Shown piece after piece: positions 17,601 to 25,271 of a stretch of 60,509 nt of DNA. The position numbers were made by a program, and so were the translations under genes. The notes under the pieces are model-generated. The model was given only the letters and a program-made list of their open reading frames with translations, did not search any database and was not told the DNA's origin. Every line of letters begins with the position of its first letter. Positions within the stretch are counted from its first letter, which is position 1. The stretch covers positions 1-60,509 of the forward strand of contig SVAU01000010.1 in the NCBI GenBank assembly GCA_015059245.1, written 5' to 3'. Origin of the DNA: Bacillota bacterium (GTDB lineage: Bacteria; Bacillota_I; Bacilli_A; RF39; UBA660).

Positions 17601-19927
17601 ATCTTAGTTTCATCTGCTACTAACTCAGTTGTTATTCTGTTTACTATTGATGATTCGCTACCATCGAAGTCTGTTTCATCATATTTTAAGAATACATCCA
17701 TACTATAATCTATAATATATTTTTTACCTGTTTCAAAAGTATTAATATTATATTTTATTGTATATGTTATTGTTTCTTTTGCTTCATCATAGATTGAAGT
17801 ACAAGTATATTTATTTGTATTAGTACATTTATATGTAGATTCTGATTCAATAATTCTATGAGGTAGTGAGTCTATTAAAGTAATAACTAATTCACCTTTA
17901 TAGTCTTCTACTTCTGTATAGTAACTTATTGTATATTTTATAGGATCTTTTAATGTATTAATACTTGTTTTTGTACTTTCTTTAGTTAGGTTTGGTTCAT
18001 CAGTTTTTATTTCTTTTTTAGTATAATAAAATGTAATAATATTATTATCTTTTTTTAGAGTTAAACTTTGATTTTTAGCACTAACTAAGTCATATTCTTT
18101 TAAGATACTTACTCCGTTTGGAGAAGTTTCATATCCAGTTAGAGCTGTTTCTGTTACTTTATCTCTATTTTTGTAACCACTTACTATTTTTGTTCTAACT
18201 AATTCTTTATTAGTATTTTGTTCTAAGTATTGTACTTCATATGTAACAGGTACTCTATCAACTGATAAAGTTATAGTAGATGATTTTTCATAAGTGTTTT
18301 CACCTTTATAAGCAATACTTGTTACTGAGTATTGGTTTTGTTTTAAACTTACACCATCGTATTCGTAAATACTTACATTGCTTATAACATGATAATCAAT
18401 AGTTGGATTACCTGCACAACCTTCTAGTGCTGTATAAACTATATCTCCATTTTTTACTTCTGCTGTTCCACATGATACGCTATCAATTACTATATCATAT
18501 GTAACAGTAGATTCTGGTATAGTCATATTAGGTCTAGATTGAACCACTATTTTGTCTAATTCTTCTTTTACTATATCGTTTAATAATATAGTATCTTTTT
18601 TGATTGTATAAGTATTTCCTTCTAGGTAATTTTGATCTGTTAAATCATCGTCCTTAGTTACTGGTGCTATTGCAACTACTGGTTTATCAAATTTTTCTTC
18701 AATATTTTTATTTTGATAGAATGTATTATCTTCTGTAGCAGTTGCAGTGAATATAGCTTCTTTATTTGTATACATTGCTCCGTTGTATTCATCTTTAGCT
18801 TTTACTGTATATTCGATTTTGTAAGTTCCTTCTAATGAACTTATTTCTTTGTAATTTACTACAATTGTTGTAGTACCATCATCGTTTGTTGTGATTTTAA
18901 TTTTATCACCATAAGTTGTTTGTAAACTAGTTATAGCTTCTTCTGTTAGTTCAAAAGTTGCTGGTATTGTGTCTTCTACTTTAGCATCAGTTGCTAAAAT
19001 TGATTTGATATTAGTAGCAATTGAGCTTATAGCTGATTTTAACCCATCTGTGTCAGTTGCATTGTATTCATATTTCTTTTCAGAAGTAGATTTCGATGCT
19101 ATTGATTCTGTTAGGAATTCTGCTAATTTACCAGTTGAATCGCCATATCCTACTGCATATATTTCTACACCGTATTTTGAACTTTTTAATTCATCTGCAA
19201 CTTTTTTTGCTGCTGTAGATGGAATTAACTTGCTATCATAGCATTCTTCTGGATCCCAATAATCAAGGTCGTCTTCATTTCCATCACCACAAGTTATACC
19301 TGATGATAATGTGAAGTATGTTGGTTCACCATCTGATATTAAAACTATGATTTTGTTTGTTGCTGTTGAACTATTGAATAGGATTTTAGCTGCTTCTAAA
19401 CCAGCTTGTACGTTAGTTCCGTTATTATTTGTTAACTGAATATTAGTAATCATATTTAATGCTGTTTGTTGGTTACTAGTCATTTCAGAATATGTTTGAG
19501 TTGAATATCTTTTTTCGTAATTAGTACCAAAAGTTACAACACCAATTTTAACGTTTCCACTATTGTTTGCTGGTAGTACTTGTTTTATTAATTCTTTTGC
19601 TTGATCTTTAGCGATTGTTAAACGATAATCGCTTTCTAAGCATCTTGTCTTGTTTTCGTTATATTTAGTACATATAGTTTTAGACATACTACCTGAACGA
19701 TCCATTAAAATTATTATGTCAGTAGTAGTTTGTTTTAACTTATTAGTTTGAAGTTCTAATGTTACTTTTGCTGTACGATCATTGTTAGCTACTGCTGTTT
19801 TTTTCAGTGTTATTTTTCCGTAAGTGTCTTCGGCTTTAACATCTATTAGTTTTACTAATCCACATATAGCTATTACAAATACTATTGAAAACAGAATAGT
19901 TGTTACTAGTTCTTTTAGCTTTTTCAT
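14693..19927 (-). CDS. Giant VWA and MucBP-like repeat surface protein
   Basis: Start at ATG 19927 (AAGGAAG 6 nt upstream); about 1744 residues. Signal/anchor KKLKELVTTILFSIVFVIAI is followed by a VWA domain with an intact MIDAS (ILMDRSGSMS near residue 75; TNGTNVQAG; ISDGEPT). Then five copies of an isopeptide/DUF11-like module (T-K-T... YTISY... VTIVDxLxYPID) alternate with six MucBP-like modules (G-VxVxY-D...VGTxYET...INGYxL...G-G...VTYxY). The C-terminus has PPHTLSN, a hydrophobic span and KRVIKL, a sorting-like signal lacking the usual Gly. The VWA head and stacked stalk suggest a metal-dependent adhesin. A structured leader RNA precedes it and a sortase gene stands upstream. Confidence 0.85.
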   Translation of the reverse strand: MKKLKELVTTILFSIVFVIAICGLVKLIDVKAEDTYGKITLKKTAVANNDRTAKVTLELQTNKLKQTTTDIIILMDRSGSMSKTICTKYNENKTRCLESDYRLTIAKDQAKELIKQVLPANNSGNVKIGVVTFGTNYEKRYSTQTYSEMTSNQQTALNMITNIQLTNNNGTNVQAGLEAAKILFNSSTATNKIIVLISDGEPTYFTLSSGITCGDGNEDDLDYWDPEECYDSKLIPSTAAKKVADELKSSKYGVEIYAVGYGDSTGKLAEFLTESIASKSTSEKKYEYNATDTDGLKSAISSIATNIKSILATDAKVEDTIPATFELTEEAITSLQTTYGDKIKITTNDDGTTTIVVNYKEISSLEGTYKIEYTVKAKDEYNGAMYTNKEAIFTATATEDNTFYQNKNIEEKFDKPVVAIAPVTKDDDLTDQNYLEGNTYTIKKDTILLNDIVKEELDKIVVQSRPNMTIPESTVTYDIVIDSVSCGTAEVKNGDIVYTALEGCAGNPTIDYHVISNVSIYEYDGVSLKQNQYSVTSIAYKGENTYEKSSTITLSVDRVPVTYEVQYLEQNTNKELVRTKIVSGYKNRDKVTETALTGYETSPNGVSILKEYDLVSAKNQSLTLKKDNNIITFYYTKKEIKTDEPNLTKESTKTSINTLKDPIKYTISYYTEVEDYKGELVITLIDSLPHRIIESESTYKCTNTNKYTCTSIYDEAKETITYTIKYNINTFETGKKYIIDYSMDVFLKYDETDFDGSESSIVNRITTELVADETKIPSYDDKEIPTDIKGTVKAKYVYLDNNEEKTIAEGKFDTTQTSKIGTSYETSKKDIQGYTFKEVRGSEKGTIKEGTIVITYVYTKDPAEVTEKPTLIKKALKDTIITSTNQEVTYLIDYSTKVKNHDGDVTLTIVDTLEYPISKVETVSDGWTASYDGNKTITFTKKYHIHTSLVDTNEVEIEELLSYTVKYKTFAAENDSDDKLTNKAKPSITILKETTTGDEVKEDVPINVLGNVKINYLEKDTNKVLHTSTYLYEKDVKVGTSYETKSLTINGYKVVSNSGNTTGIVKEKLTEVTYYYERLSATPENPILTKTGTTSITSTDQKVKYNLTYEAKISGYKGDVVITMIDKLPYPIDINNSKISGEYTYDETNNTITWIIFEESNIEPTQEIPITFIENLELVYIGIPANGKSFTNTVEIHIEDGTSDDHVEKEEHETDIDIDGKVVVRHLDDRTGKEITEVSPENITGKVGTAYETKPATINGYTLVSEKLPDNDKGNFIDGTINVTYRYKKIDISLTDEEVTKTSSTTKVTSKNQNVDYEINYNAFVEYRGTITVTVVDQLEYPIDVSQSKLSGGTYDKDKLTITWTEKIDNLNTYLTGTKHHVSIQKIISLRYKNIPSNGTITNSVTGYIKTDEGKTKDTTPDEVVIPTNIKGNLIVEYIYIAENGEIKELHSYSEEDYVGETYTTEAKTFNSYTLKETPTNASGKIVEGTTRVTYFYTKTPAEVKENKVDKESTKDVITNTKDNFDYTIVYNTEIDEYIGKATITIVDELTHPIDADKSKLNGGIYNEEKLTITWTKEYDVNTYENINNKININIEISLYYKNLKATDRVVENNVSTKLVIDTIKEPVETTDKEETKLEVPGKVIVNYVDEFNKVIANQETIKGLVGETYKTNSKEIDGYILSKIQGNENGTYTEEDIVVTYIYEKEGTGTVKPPHTLSNTNLLSIILISLLALLISIKRVIKL

Positions 19928-19999
19928 TTTCATCTTCCTTTCTATTTTGCTGTAATGTGGAGCGTTCATTACATGCTTCATCTATTTATTGCCTATGCA

Positions 20000-20179
20000 A
20001 TATAGGTGAAATGGTAACTCTCATTTGAAATTTGATTGCTACTCATGAAGGGATAGATTAAATAATAAAAAAACAAACTTGTTAAAACAATATTTACTAA
20101 AGATAAATATTAATTGTTAAAACAAGTTTTTTAATTCATACAACCATTCCCTCTGCTCGCAATTATGCAATTTCACCGT
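20000..20179 (-). ncRNA. Structured leader RNA before the VWA surface protein gene
   Basis: The promoter at 20214-20186 would start RNA near 20179, leaving about 250 nt before the start codon. Four helices nest in order: GGTGAAAT/ATTTCACC (20170-20177 with 20005-20012), ATTGC/GCAAT (20159-20163 with 20035-20039), AGGGA/TCCCT (20148-20152 with 20049-20053) and a long AT-rich hairpin (20075-20130) with T runs on both sides. A further TATTGC/GGCAATA hairpin follows near 19985-20003. I do not recognise a known riboswitch consensus. It may be a cis-regulatory leader with terminator or a free small RNA. It fills the 336-nt gap at 19928-20263. Confidence 0.6.
20075..20130. terminator. Long hairpin, possible bidirectional terminator in the leader
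   Basis: About 20 bp of near-perfect complementarity (ACTTGTT...AACAAGT with TATTTA/TAAATA inside), 7-nt loop, and T runs in both directions. In the minus direction it would stop RNA before the VWA gene. Confidence 0.6.
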
Positions 20180-20185
20180 ATATTT

Positions 20186-20214
20186 ATCATAATTTATAGA
20201 TTTTTTGTTGTCAA
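20186..20214 (-). promoter_or_regulatory. Promoter of the leader RNA and VWA gene
   Basis: Consensus TTGACA (20214-20209), 17-nt spacer, TATGAT (20191-20186) on the minus strand. Confidence 0.8.
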
Positions 20215-20244
20215 TTATTTTTTTTGATATTTTTTAATAAAATA

Positions 20245-20265
20245 AAATCACCTTTTGGGTGATTT
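20245..20265 (-). terminator. Terminator of the sortase gene
   Basis: AAATCACC/GGTGATTT stem with a 5-nt loop and T-rich tail on the minus strand; the sortase stop codon overlaps the base of the stem. Confidence 0.8.
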
Positions 20266-21130
20266 ATTTGATTTCAAATCCTATTAATATGTAGTAGTGT
20301 CCGTCGTGTTGTCTTACACAAGTTTGAAGTACTATTATATTAGTATTATCATCGTATTCTAATTCTCTTGATTGAATTGAGTTTTCTAATAATTTAGATA
20401 TATGTTCTTTTTGATTAGTAGCGTTTAGTACCATATGTTCATAGTCAGTAGTTACTTTTTTAATAGCTGCTATTTGATATATTCTTCTTCCTTCTTCGTG
20501 TTGGAATAGTAAGTATTCGTTTTTATCAAAGAACTCTTTTTTTAAGAAGTTTTCTAGCTTTTTAAATGGTAAGTCATAAAGTCTTGAATTGTGTCCATAT
20601 ATATTAATTTGTTTATCAGTCATTTTATTTCTATAATCGATGAATTCTGTTCCTTTATTACTTCTTTTCTTTTTAATATTATATTCTATGTAATAGTCGT
20701 TGTCTTTTGTTTGAGTTAGTAATAAATTGAATACTCCTGGTATTTCTACTCTACCTATTATTTCGTTGTTTTTATTTTCTTTTCTTGGTATAGCAAAATC
20801 TATATCTTCAGAAAATAATGCATTTAGTTTTGCTAGTTCATCTTCAGATACAGTTGGTTGTTCTGCTGGTGTTGTTGGTAGTAAGTTTTCTGAAGGAGTT
20901 ATTATATTTATTATTTCTATTGTTGAAGATATTAATAATAATATAGATAGGATTATTATTATGATTATATATATTCTTTTTAAAGTTATCTTTTTTGTTT
21001 CTTCAATAGGTGGTTGTTCTACTACTTTAGTTGTTTCTTTTACTGGTTGTTTTTTAGTAACTTTTTTAGTTGGTTGTTTTTTTGTACTTGTTGTTTTTTT
21101 AGTAGTAGTTTTTTTCTTAGTGGTTGCCAT
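20264..21130 (-). CDS. Class B-like sortase with Lys/Thr-rich N-terminus
   Basis: 288 residues. The first 48 residues are almost only Lys, Thr, Pro, Gln and Val (a cytoplasmic, histone-tail-like extension), then one membrane anchor (about 49-72). The catalytic domain has GRVEIPGVFNLLL, the catalytic His in INIYGHNSRLYDLPF near 185, the Cys in IVLQTC near 268, and the Arg two residues later (CVRQHDGHYYILIGF). The overall pattern fits class B-like sortases that cleave a wall-sorting motif and join proteins to peptidoglycan. Likely substrates are the PPNTG and PPHTL proteins just downstream. The polybasic tail is unusual for the family and may bind nucleic acid or acidic lipids. Confidence 0.8.
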   Translation of the reverse strand: MATTKKKTTTKKTTSTKKQPTKKVTKKQPVKETTKVVEQPPIEETKKITLKRIYIIIIIILSILLLISSTIEIINIITPSENLLPTTPAEQPTVSEDELAKLNALFSEDIDFAIPRKENKNNEIIGRVEIPGVFNLLLTQTKDNDYYIEYNIKKKRSNKGTEFIDYRNKMTDKQINIYGHNSRLYDLPFKKLENFLKKEFFDKNEYLLFQHEEGRRIYQIAAIKKVTTDYEHMVLNATNQKEHISKLLENSIQSRELEYDDNTNIIVLQTCVRQHDGHYYILIGFEIK

Positions 21131-21171
21131 ATTATCACCCTTTTTATTATAGTTTAATATTATGATATAAA

Positions 21172-21843
21172 TTATGCTTTGTCAATTGAAGTAAATGATT
21201 TAAATAGTTTATCTTTTGTTATTTCTTTATCATGTCCTACAAATACAATTGAAGGATTTTCTTTTAATATTTTATTAACTGATTTAATAGCATGTTCTGG
21301 GTGTTGGTTTTGGAATGCTATTGATACTTTAGGTCCTCTATTTACTAGGGCATCACCTACAAATAAGTAGTCTTTATATTTTATTCCTATGGAACCTGTT
21401 GTATGTCCTTTTAAAGATATTATTTTTAAGTTTAATCCATATTTATTTATTACTTCATTATTTTTTAAATAATAATCTACTTGGTATTCTTCAGGAATGA
21501 ATTTGTTCATTCCAAAATTCATTAGTTTTGTCCAAGTATTAAAATGTTTATTTTTAGGGAATGTTTTTATTTTACTGTTATCGATATTATTTTTATCTTG
21601 AGTACCTATTGCTACTTTGCAATTGTATAGGTCTTTTATGTATTTAACGTTCCATGAGTGATCTACATGTACATGGGTTAGTATTATTAATTTTATATTA
21701 AATTTGTCTAACCATTTTTTAACTCTTTTTTTCATACATATGAATCCTGTATCTATTAGTATGTCTCCGTTCTTTCCTTTAATTACATAGAGATTGAAAT
21801 AATAGAATCGTTTCATATATATGTTATTGAATTGTATTTCCAT
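21172..21843 (-). CDS. Metallo-beta-lactamase fold hydrolase
   Basis: Start at ATG 21843 (GGAGTGAT 4 nt upstream; a GTG within that site is the other option). 223 residues. The metal motif is LTHVHVDHSW near residue 56, with the later ligands in SLKGHTTGSIG (His near 143), LFVGDALV (Asp near 163) and VFVGHDKEI (His near 204). The zinc-site pattern is complete. Family: hydrolases including glyoxalase II-like, lactonase-like and RNase-like proteins. Small size suggests a soluble cytoplasmic thiolesterase or lactonase; the substrate is not predictable. Neighbours give no clue. Confidence 0.8.
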   Translation of the reverse strand: MEIQFNNIYMKRFYYFNLYVIKGKNGDILIDTGFICMKKRVKKWLDKFNIKLIILTHVHVDHSWNVKYIKDLYNCKVAIGTQDKNNIDNSKIKTFPKNKHFNTWTKLMNFGMNKFIPEEYQVDYYLKNNEVINKYGLNLKIISLKGHTTGSIGIKYKDYLFVGDALVNRGPKVSIAFQNQHPEHAIKSVNKILKENPSIVFVGHDKEITKDKLFKSFTSIDKA

Positions 21844-21875
21844 ATATATCACTCCGTGATACGTATTATAACATA

Positions 21876-22760
21876 TTAGTATATGATTGTTTTAATGTAA
21901 TTTAAGAGATTATCTATAATTATTTTGTCTTCTAATTTATTTATAGAAAATACTCTTTTTCCAGCGTGATTTAGAGAAGTACCGACATGATAAATTTCTT
22001 TATTATCTAGTATTATATATCTGTCATGGAATGTATCATTCTTTATTATTTGTAGATTATTATATTGCTTGTTGTATTTATCTATTTCTATTTTTTTTAG
22101 ATTGTTTTTGTTTTTGGTAATTAAAACTACATTTGTATTTAATTCTTTTATGATATCAAGGAGTGTTACATCTACGTATCCGTCAATTATTATTATTTCT
22201 TCTTTAGCTACTTTTAAAATCTTTGTAATTTCTCTATAAGCATCATATTCTGTACCTGGTAAGAATAGATGTTCTTTTTTATCAAATATAGAAAATAAAT
22301 AATCTATCTTTTTATCATGTTCTATTAATTTATTATTGATGTTTGTTAATGTTTGATATATATCTTTGTTCTCTACTATGAAGTGTCGCATTTCTACAAA
22401 TGCATCCATAATTCTTATACTTACGTCTGTTGCTTTTTTTGATTTTAATATTGTTGCGAGCATTGCTACTCCTTGTTCAGTAAAAACCCTTGGATTTTTA
22501 TATTTTCCACCTCTAGTTTCAATATTTTTTCGGTCAATTATTTTGACCAAAAGTTCTTCTGTTTCTTCTTTTGTTAGTTTCCAAGAAAATCTTTCTGGGA
22601 ATTTTTCTGGATTATTTTTTACTGCTTGATTAATTTCTTTAGTACCGTTTTTACATTGATATAGTTTAGCCAAGTCGCTATCGAGCATTACTTGCTTTCC
22701 ACGTATTTCATATATCATGGTTTCTATATTTTGTTCTTCTGGTGGTATAATTTCATTCAT
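21876..22760 (-). CDS. ORF6N-domain protein fused to a PLD-like domain
   Basis: 294 residues. Residues 10-125 match the ORF6N/KilA-N-related DNA-binding domain of phage antirepressors (YEIRGKQVMLDSDLAKLY, FPERFSWKLTKEE, RVFTEQGVAMLATIL). After a short coiled segment, residues 165-294 resemble a phospholipase-D-like fold: EYDAYREITKILKVAKEEIIII, then FHDRYIILDNKEIYHVGTSL, where the expected HxK is HDR. Such proteins are scattered in Firmicutes chromosomes and are thought phage- or defence-derived. No prophage genes surround it. Whether the PLD-like half is catalytic is doubtful because the HKD Lys is replaced by Arg. Confidence 0.8.
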   Translation of the reverse strand: MNEIIPPEEQNIETMIYEIRGKQVMLDSDLAKLYQCKNGTKEINQAVKNNPEKFPERFSWKLTKEETEELLVKIIDRKNIETRGGKYKNPRVFTEQGVAMLATILKSKKATDVSIRIMDAFVEMRHFIVENKDIYQTLTNINNKLIEHDKKIDYLFSIFDKKEHLFLPGTEYDAYREITKILKVAKEEIIIIDGYVDVTLLDIIKELNTNVVLITKNKNNLKKIEIDKYNKQYNNLQIIKNDTFHDRYIILDNKEIYHVGTSLNHAGKRVFSINKLEDKIIIDNLLNYIKTIIY

Positions 22761-22830
22761 GTTATGTCCCCCTTTATGATGAATTTATGAAAATTATTAT
22801 ACCAAACATATGTATGCATTACAATATAAT

Positions 22831-23922
22831 TTACTCTTCTTTACTAATTCTTAATATAATACCTATTGAAATCATTGAGATAAGTAATGATGATCCTCCG
22901 TAAGATAGAAATGGTAATGTAATACCTGTTGTTGGGATAGTACCAGTTACTACTAGGATGTTTAGAGTTACTTGGAGAATAATTCCAAATATAAGACCGA
23001 ATGTAACATACTTATAGAATAGATTATTTTGGTTTAAAGATATTTTTATGGAACGATAAAATATTATTGTATATAAAGATAGTATGGTAAATACTCCTAC
23101 TATACCGAATTCTTCTGATATGATACTGAATATAAAATCTGTTTGAGGTTCTGGTAAGTAGAAGTTCTTTTGTATTGAGTTATTAAATCCGGTACCAAGT
23201 AAGCTTGATGGTCCGATAGCGTATAAACTTTGGATTATTTGGAAGCCACTACCTAATGGGTCACTCCAAGGATTTAAGTATGCTGTAATTCTTTTTATAC
23301 GATATGGAGCTATTATAATTAGTATTACTATTGCTATAAGACCTATGATACCTATTTTTATAAAGAAAGATAGATTAGGTCCTGATATATATATTAATAC
23401 TATTAGGGTTAATATAATTACCATAGCTGTACCAAAGTCTGGTTCTAACATAATTAGTAAGAAAAATACTAAGATAATTATAAATAATGGTATTAATCCT
23501 TTTTTAATATCTTTAATATTTTTATTATTATGAGATAGATATTTTGAAGTATATATTATTAGTCCTAGTTTAGAGAATTCTGATGGTTGAATACCTAGAG
23601 GACCTATTCCAAACCAACTACGTGAACCATTTCTTACTTTGCCTATTCCTGGTATTAGAACTAGGACTAATAGAATGAAGCAACCTAGTAATAGATGATT
23701 AGAATATTTTTCTAAGTAACTTGGTTTTATTTTTTGAATTATGTAGATTACTATAAGTCCTATTAAGAAGAATATGAATTGGGATTTAACATATTTATAT
23801 GGATCATTATACTTATATGCTGACCATATATTACTTGATGAATAAACCATTATTATTCCAAATATAATTAGTATACATGTAGATATTAATAGTACTTTAT
23901 CTATTCTTTTTATAATAATCAC
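22831..23922 (-). CDS. ftsW: FtsW/RodA-family lipid II polymerase, probable FtsW
   Basis: About 360 residues, ten predicted membrane segments. SEDS-family signatures are present: VYSSSNIWSA near residue 26, RSWFGIGPLGIQPSEFSK near 102, and a C-terminal TGITLPFLSYGGSSLL near 335. SEDS proteins polymerise lipid II in division or elongation. It is grouped with a D,D-carboxypeptidase and, divergently, PBP2B, which favours FtsW. The start is odd: the GTG at 23922 is inside the AGGTGAT ribosome site, no ATG is in frame for 24 codons, and the codon at ATG distance is ATA (23913). Confidence 0.9.
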   Translation of the reverse strand: MIIIKRIDKVLLISTCILIIFGIIMVYSSSNIWSAYKYNDPYKYVKSQFIFFLIGLIVIYIIQKIKPSYLEKYSNHLLLGCFILLVLVLIPGIGKVRNGSRSWFGIGPLGIQPSEFSKLGLIIYTSKYLSHNNKNIKDIKKGLIPLFIIILVFFLLIMLEPDFGTAMVIILTLIVLIYISGPNLSFFIKIGIIGLIAIVILIIIAPYRIKRITAYLNPWSDPLGSGFQIIQSLYAIGPSSLLGTGFNNSIQKNFYLPEPQTDFIFSIISEEFGIVGVFTILSLYTIIFYRSIKISLNQNNLFYKYVTFGLIFGIILQVTLNILVVTGTIPTTGITLPFLSYGGSSLLISMISIGIILRISKEE

Positions 23923-23950
23923 CTATTTAAGTATATTTATAGAAAAAGAA

Positions 23951-23973
23951 AAAAAGTAATAATATTACTTTTT
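23951..23973 (-). terminator. Terminator of the first D,D-carboxypeptidase gene
   Basis: 10-bp AAAAAGTAAT/ATTACTTTTT stem with a 3-nt loop and T-rich tail on the minus strand; the gene's TAA stop (23965-23967) is in the stem. Confidence 0.8.
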
Positions 23974-25167
23974 CTTTTTTTTCTTTTTACTAAAGATATT
24001 AACTATAAATATTATAAATACTAAGATAATTAATGATAGTATTATAATTATTATGTTTCTTGGTATTTCTTTTATAGTATAGAGATTATCTTTTAGATAT
24101 ATGTTATGTGTTGCTAGGACTTGGTTATTTAGTTTTATATCTATGTAACCTAAATTATCTCCTTTGGTGTATGTGTTTAGAATTGTATCTGTTATATTGT
24201 ATTCTATTTTTATATTATTGAATTCATAATCAGGTAAAGTTATTTTTATATCTTCTTCTAATGATACTTGGTATTCACTTACGGTACTATCTTGTACTGG
24301 TATTTTTTTTATTTTGGTTCCTTTTTTTAGGATAGTACGTGTTTCAAATTTTTGTTCTTGTAAGTGATGTATTATTTTGTATGTATCTATAACGTGTTGG
24401 GTATTGTATGTATTTAAGTTACATTTTAATACTACTATAAGATAGTTTGTATTATTTATTGTTGTTGTAGATACTAGGTTTAGTCCTGCTGCTATGGTGA
24501 ATCCGCTTTTTGATCCTGTTATAAGGTTTGAATCAAATCCATGGTATGTTGCTATTGATCTAGTGTAGTTTACTACTTCTTTTCCATTAGTTAGTCTTTT
24601 TTGGGTAGTTTTAAATATAGTTTCGAAGTCTTTGTTTTGTAAGGCAGCTAGGGTTAGTCTAAGTATTTCACGAGCAGATGCTTTGTTATCATCGTGGCCA
24701 CCATATGTGTCTTTGAATGTGGCGTTTCTTAAGCCTAGTTTTTGTGCTTCTTTATTCATTAGTTTTACATATGCTTCTGGTGAACCACTTATATGATAAG
24801 CTAGGGCTTGAGAAGCATCGGCTCCTGAAGGTAGAATCATTGCATATAATAAGTCTCTATATGTAACTACGTCTCCACTTTCTAATCCGGCTACTGTATA
24901 GCCCCATAAGTTATATACATCTTGATCTGTTATTGTTACTTTCTTATCTAGATTATCTATATTATTAATTGCTGTATAAGCATTCATTATCTTAGTTAAT
25001 GATGCTATTGTATATGTTGTATCTGGATTCTTTTCATATACTATTTGATTTGAATCTAAGTTATATACTATTGCTGATAAACCAGTTATATCTACTGGTA
25101 GTTCTAGTGCTTTTACGGAAGTTATAGATATAAAGAATATAATAAATATACTTAATAGTTTCTTCAT
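23965..25167 (-). CDS. D-alanyl-D-alanine carboxypeptidase (DacF/PBP5-like)
   Basis: Start at ATG 25167 (AGGAAGTGG upstream); 400 residues. Signal peptide LLSIFIIFFISITSVKA. S11 peptidase motifs are complete: SLTKI (SxxK, near residue 62), SGADAS (SxN-type, near 115) and KSGFT (near 221). After the catalytic domain comes a beta-rich C-terminal domain, then a membrane anchor (IIIILSLIILVFIIFIVNIF) and a poly-Lys tail. It trims pentapeptide stems outside the membrane. The C-terminal true transmembrane anchor is longer than the usual amphipathic helix. It is transcribed toward ftsW and diverges from PBP2B. Confidence 0.9.
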   Translation of the reverse strand: MKKLLSIFIIFFISITSVKALELPVDITGLSAIVYNLDSNQIVYEKNPDTTYTIASLTKIMNAYTAINNIDNLDKKVTITDQDVYNLWGYTVAGLESGDVVTYRDLLYAMILPSGADASQALAYHISGSPEAYVKLMNKEAQKLGLRNATFKDTYGGHDDNKASAREILRLTLAALQNKDFETIFKTTQKRLTNGKEVVNYTRSIATYHGFDSNLITGSKSGFTIAAGLNLVSTTTINNTNYLIVVLKCNLNTYNTQHVIDTYKIIHHLQEQKFETRTILKKGTKIKKIPVQDSTVSEYQVSLEEDIKITLPDYEFNNIKIEYNITDTILNTYTKGDNLGYIDIKLNNQVLATHNIYLKDNLYTIKEIPRNIIIIILSLIILVFIIFIVNIFSKKKKKKK

Positions 25168-25271
25168 ACTACCACTTCCTATCATATTAATTATTTTATC
25201 AAAGATAGATATCTTTTTCAATTTAAGGACAAGTATTTCTTATTATAAACATATTATTTAATGGTGATTAT

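Noticed and set aside
20727..21152. 141-aa plus-strand ORF opposite the sortase gene
   Set aside because: It is the antisense shadow of the Lys/Thr-rich and catalytic sortase codons; no ribosome site fits.
21876..22760. Prophage remnant
   Set aside because: Only the ORF6N domain is phage-like; no integrase, capsid, tail or lysis gene is nearby.
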